A DNA stretch of 64,000 bases, from NCBI RefSeq assembly GCF_014192335.1, contig NZ_JACHXU010000002.1, positions 389,347 through 453,346 of the forward strand, given 5' to 3'. The stretch comes from Aporhodopirellula rubra. Its GTDB lineage: Bacteria; Planctomycetota; Planctomycetia; Pirellulales; Pirellulaceae. Numbering within the stretch: the first letter of the stretch is position 1; every line of letters starts with the position of its first letter. The notes beneath the pieces were generated by a model that saw only the letters and a program-made list of their open reading frames with translations, ran no database searches and was not told the DNA's origin. Shown here piece after piece: positions 61,662-64,000 of the stretch. The translations under genes and the position numbers were made by a program.

Positions 61662-62054
61662 ATGCGAACGTTCTCCATCGTCTTGCTCTCTCTGCTGTTC
61701 ATAGCCGCCGGCGTCAATCACTTTGTTTCGCCGGGCGTTTACCTGAAGATCATGCCGGAGTATCTGCCTTGGCCGTTGGCTTTGGTTTATGTCTCCGGGT
61801 TCTTTGAGGTGCTTGGTGGGGTTGGCGTTGCGGTGCCACGACTGCGACGAGCGGCTGGGTGGGGATTGATCGCTCTGCTTGTTGCCGTATTCCCGGCGAA
61901 TATTGACATGCTGATGAACGCGGACCAGTTCCCGGCGATCCCGGTTTGGGCGATGGTTGCTCGGCTGCCTCTGCAAGGCGTGCTGATCGCTTGGGTTTGG
62001 TGGGCGGCGGTGAGGCGGCCGGATACGGCGAACGCGGCGGAGGACGCATCGTGA
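61662..62054 (+). CDS. DoxX-like small membrane protein
   Basis: 130 residues from ATG 61662, with GAGGA upstream; the upstream in-frame ATG (61656) overlaps the previous stop. Four membrane helices. The N-terminal FIAAGVNHFVSPGVYLKIMPEYLPWPL segment matches the DoxX-like family, found in respiration- and thiol-stress-related membrane complexes. Followed by a ZIP-like transporter gene overlapping by GTGA. Probably host core. Confidence 0.75.
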   Translation: MRTFSIVLLSLLFIAAGVNHFVSPGVYLKIMPEYLPWPLALVYVSGFFEVLGGVGVAVPRLRRAAGWGLIALLVAVFPANIDMLMNADQFPAIPVWAMVARLPLQGVLIAWVWWAAVRRPDTANAAEDAS

Positions 62055-62767
62055 ACGAACTGGTGCAGGTGTTATTGCTGACGACGATGGCGGGGGCTGC
62101 CATTCCGATCGGCGGTGTGATCGCAATGTTTGAGAAGATTTCGCCCCAATGGATTGAAGAAGAGTTTCGTCACAGCGTGATCGCGTTCGGCGGCGGCGTG
62201 TTGATCTCGGCCGTTGCCTTGGTGCTGGTTCCCGAGGGTGTTCAAGTGTTGTCGCTGGGCTGGATCGTGGCCGCATTCGTTGCTGGTGCGGTTGTGTTCT
62301 GGGGTTTGGAGACGCTGCTGGCGCGGTCGAAGAGTTCGATCGCCCAGTTGGTCGCGATGCTGTCCGACTTCATCCCCGAGGCGATCGCACTGGGAGCTGC
62401 ATTCGCGCACGGCGAGAAGACGGGGTTGCTGCTGGCGGTTCTGATCGCATTGCAAAACTTGCCGGAGGGTTTCAACGCGTACCGCGAGCTAAATACGAAC
62501 GGGGACATCGGCGGCAAGAAACTGGTCTTGTTGCTTGCGGCCTGCATCCCGCTCGGTCCGCTGGCGGGATGGATTGGCTACGAGCATCTCTCGGTGTACC
62601 CAAGAGTCGTCGGCTTCATCATGCTGTTCGCCGCCAGCGGGATTCTTTATTTAACGTTCCAAGATTTGGCACCGCAGTCCAAGGTCGAGAACCAAAGGGC
62701 ACCAGCAATCGGTGCCGTGCTCGGATTCTTACTCGGCGTCGTCGGCCAAGTCTTGCTCGACGGATAG
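62051..62767 (+). CDS. ZIP-like metal transporter family protein
   Basis: 238 residues from a GTG (62051) overlapping the DoxX stop. Seven to eight membrane helices. LSDFIPEAIALGAAFAHGEK and LQNLPEGFNAYREL occupy the places of ZIP helices 4 and 5, but the usual metal-binding His of HNxPEG is replaced (SDFIPEA and QNLPEG), so its substrate or activity may differ from standard zinc ZIPs. Confidence 0.72.
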   Translation: MNELVQVLLLTTMAGAAIPIGGVIAMFEKISPQWIEEEFRHSVIAFGGGVLISAVALVLVPEGVQVLSLGWIVAAFVAGAVVFWGLETLLARSKSSIAQLVAMLSDFIPEAIALGAAFAHGEKTGLLLAVLIALQNLPEGFNAYRELNTNGDIGGKKLVLLLAACIPLGPLAGWIGYEHLSVYPRVVGFIMLFAASGILYLTFQDLAPQSKVENQRAPAIGAVLGFLLGVVGQVLLDG

Positions 62768-63124
62768 TTCACATCGCGGCCCTCAATTGAGGCCGGAAGC
62801 AGGCAATTTGGCTTTCTCAGTGTCTCTAAATCACATGACCCGTCTGAAGACGTTTGGGCTCCGTTTCGGTGGGTCGCTACGAACTTGGCGAGCGGAAACA
62901 TCGCGATTTACAGAGTCAAACGATGTTCTCAACTGGATCGAAAGGGAGGTGCCGACGGCTCCTAACCCAAACCGGCTAAGAAACGGAGAACGTAAGAATT
63001 CTGGCCCAGAGACCGAAATCCGGGCGCCGTCGCCGGCCAGAGTGTTCTCGGATGTCTGAGACGACAGAGAAACCGCCGCGACGATCGTTGACGCAAGTGG
63101 TTGCGGGATAACGGGATAAAACGA
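62768..63124. other. Non-coding gap before the terminator
   Basis: About 350 bases with no convincing gene; short frames here lack ribosome sites and biased codons. I see no strong hairpin until 63125. Confidence 0.5.
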
Positions 63125-63156
63125 AAAAAGCCGACGTGGGAGCCACGTCGGCTTTT
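63125..63156. terminator. Bidirectional terminator
   Basis: Perfect stem AAAAGCCGACGTGG / CCACGTCGGCTTTT with loop GAG (63126-63156), flanked by A and T runs. Lies between the ZIP-like gene side (plus) and the minus-strand tRNA gene, and probably ends the tRNA transcript. Confidence 0.88.
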
Positions 63157-63199
63157 CGTTTACCGTTGGGTCGGAAAGTGTTCCAACCTTTCAGAGAAG

Positions 63200-63273
<74 letters not shown>

Positions 63274-63620
63274 GTATGATGAGACGTTCCTGGTGCTTCG
63301 GAGGTTCGCTGAAAAACAACTTGGAAGCAAGGTGATTTTGGAACAACTTTCGCTGGCTCGTCTTTTGATAAGGTTGTCTTAGGGACGGTGTTTTGTCAAC
63401 CGAGGTTGCTAAGAACCTGCGAAGAATTTTTAAAACTGACTGCCGTCCATCCGTTATGCTGGCCTAAACTTGACGTAATGCGGACGCTTCGGGTCTGTGT
63501 TTTGCAAAACATTGCCGTCGACATTGCCCTCGGTTTGATCACCCGACCGGGTGGCATACTTTTCTTCTATTCCCACACGATTTGTGACTCCGCCCAGGCG
63601 GTGCCATTAGGCGTCTTTTC
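63274..63620. other. Intergenic region with tRNA and plus-strand promoters
   Basis: Between the initiator tRNA (minus) and a plus-strand Pro-rich gene. A weak promoter-like pair TTGATC (63535) and TACTTT (63557) at 16-bp spacing could serve the plus gene. No RNA gene or coding frame is convincing here. Confidence 0.4.
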
Positions 63621-64000
63621 ATGAACCACTCGGATCCCACATCCGCAGATAGCTCGGGCGATTTTCCGCCCGTGGTGCCGGATCCAGGTGCAGTGACGCC
63701 GACGAACGTGCCCCCGCCGTCACCTCCGCCACCGTTGCCTCCCCCGCCGCCTCCGCGTGCGAGCTTGCCTCCGATCGCGAGACCGGTCCCACCGGCGCCC
63801 CAACCGCCGCAGCTGCCCCCAGCCCCGACGACGCCCTCGGCCCCAGCAACCGACGCAACGGGGACACACACGCCTGTTCCGCGGACGCCGCAGCCCGCCA
63901 CGGGACAGCCGGCCGGTGCCCCTCAACCTGCACAGGCACCTCAGCCGCGACAGCAACCGCGGCAACCTGCGCAACCCCAACAACCGAGGCAACCGGCACC
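63621..64000 (+). CDS. Partial Pro-rich protein, N-terminal part
   Basis: ATG at 63621 with AGGCG upstream opens a frame that runs off the right edge (126 residues). It begins NHSDPTSADSSGDFPPVVPDPG and is then dominated by Pro runs and later Gln/Pro/Arg repeats, with no recognised domain in view. Long disordered Pro-rich N-termini precede kinase, secretion or envelope domains in planctomycetes; the downstream part is needed to name it. Confidence 0.6.
   Translation, partial: MNHSDPTSADSSGDFPPVVPDPGAVTPTNVPPPSPPPPLPPPPPPRASLPPIARPVPPAPQPPQLPPAPTTPSAPATDATGTHTPVPRTPQPATGQPAGAPQPAQAPQPRQQPRQPAQPQQPRQPA

Noticed and set aside
63388-63624. 78-residue plus-strand frame before the Pro-rich gene
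   Set aside because: No ribosome site, no similarity; likely the intergenic region.

Overview
The window looks like a chromosome segment of a planctomycete, probably a Pirellulaceae/Rhodopirellula-like marine or freshwater bacterium. This is inference from gene content (YHS-CopA with a Csp-type copper protein, Pro-rich proteins, sulfotransferase and glycosyltransferase fusions, frequent GTG/TTG starts), not from a marker gene.

Layout. (1) 1-3.6 kb: host copper resistance, with a CopA-type ATPase, CsoR repressor, a divergent Cys-rich four-helix copper-binding protein and a perfect palindrome plus CsoR-like operator between them. A strong bidirectional terminator closes it. (2) 3.6-28.0 kb, minus strand: one long late operon of a tailed (siphovirus-like) phage. 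In transcription order it runs terminase, portal, fused prohead protease-capsid, decoration protein, connectors, tail tube, tail-assembly chaperone with a probable -1 frameshift, tape measure, distal tail proteins and a very Ser-rich 971-aa appendage protein. It ends in a glycosylation module: GT25-sulfotransferase fusion, two GT2 paralogues, a GT-A glycosyltransferase, a radical SAM enzyme and a W/Y/P-rich protein. (3) 28.2-32.7 kb, plus strand: small accessory phage genes (amidoligase, HARE-HTH, DUF4314 and others), five of them preceded by a near-identical 40-bp promoter-like box. (4) 32.7-41.2 kb, minus strand: phage replication and early genes (ParB-methyltransferase, Prim-Pol/DUF3987 helicase, SF2 helicase, RusA, DUF669, Sak4-like ATPase, sigma factor), with a cluster of CTGACGGATT-like repeats beside the primase. 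(5) 41.3-45.8 kb, minus strand: GNAT protein, two unknown large proteins, and an ImmA-like protease with an XRE repressor. No integrase is present, so this is an integrated, defective or domesticated phage, or its integrase lies elsewhere.

(6) 46-61.7 kb: a defence island. It holds a helicase-nuclease, an unknown 519-aa protein, a type III restriction-modification pair, then a retron-like cassette (HEPN-like protein, winged-helix protein, structured ncRNA, reverse transcriptase) translationally coupled to the restriction subunit. An unknown 581-aa protein and a divergent DUF262-DUF1524-RAMA nuclease follow. (7) 61.7-64 kb: host genes resume with a DoxX-like protein, a ZIP-like transporter, initiator tRNA-Met and the start of a Pro-rich protein.

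The most interesting items are the retron-like cassette in one operon with type III R-M, the five-copy phage leader box next to a phage sigma factor, and the phage Ser-rich protein with its own glycosylation genes.
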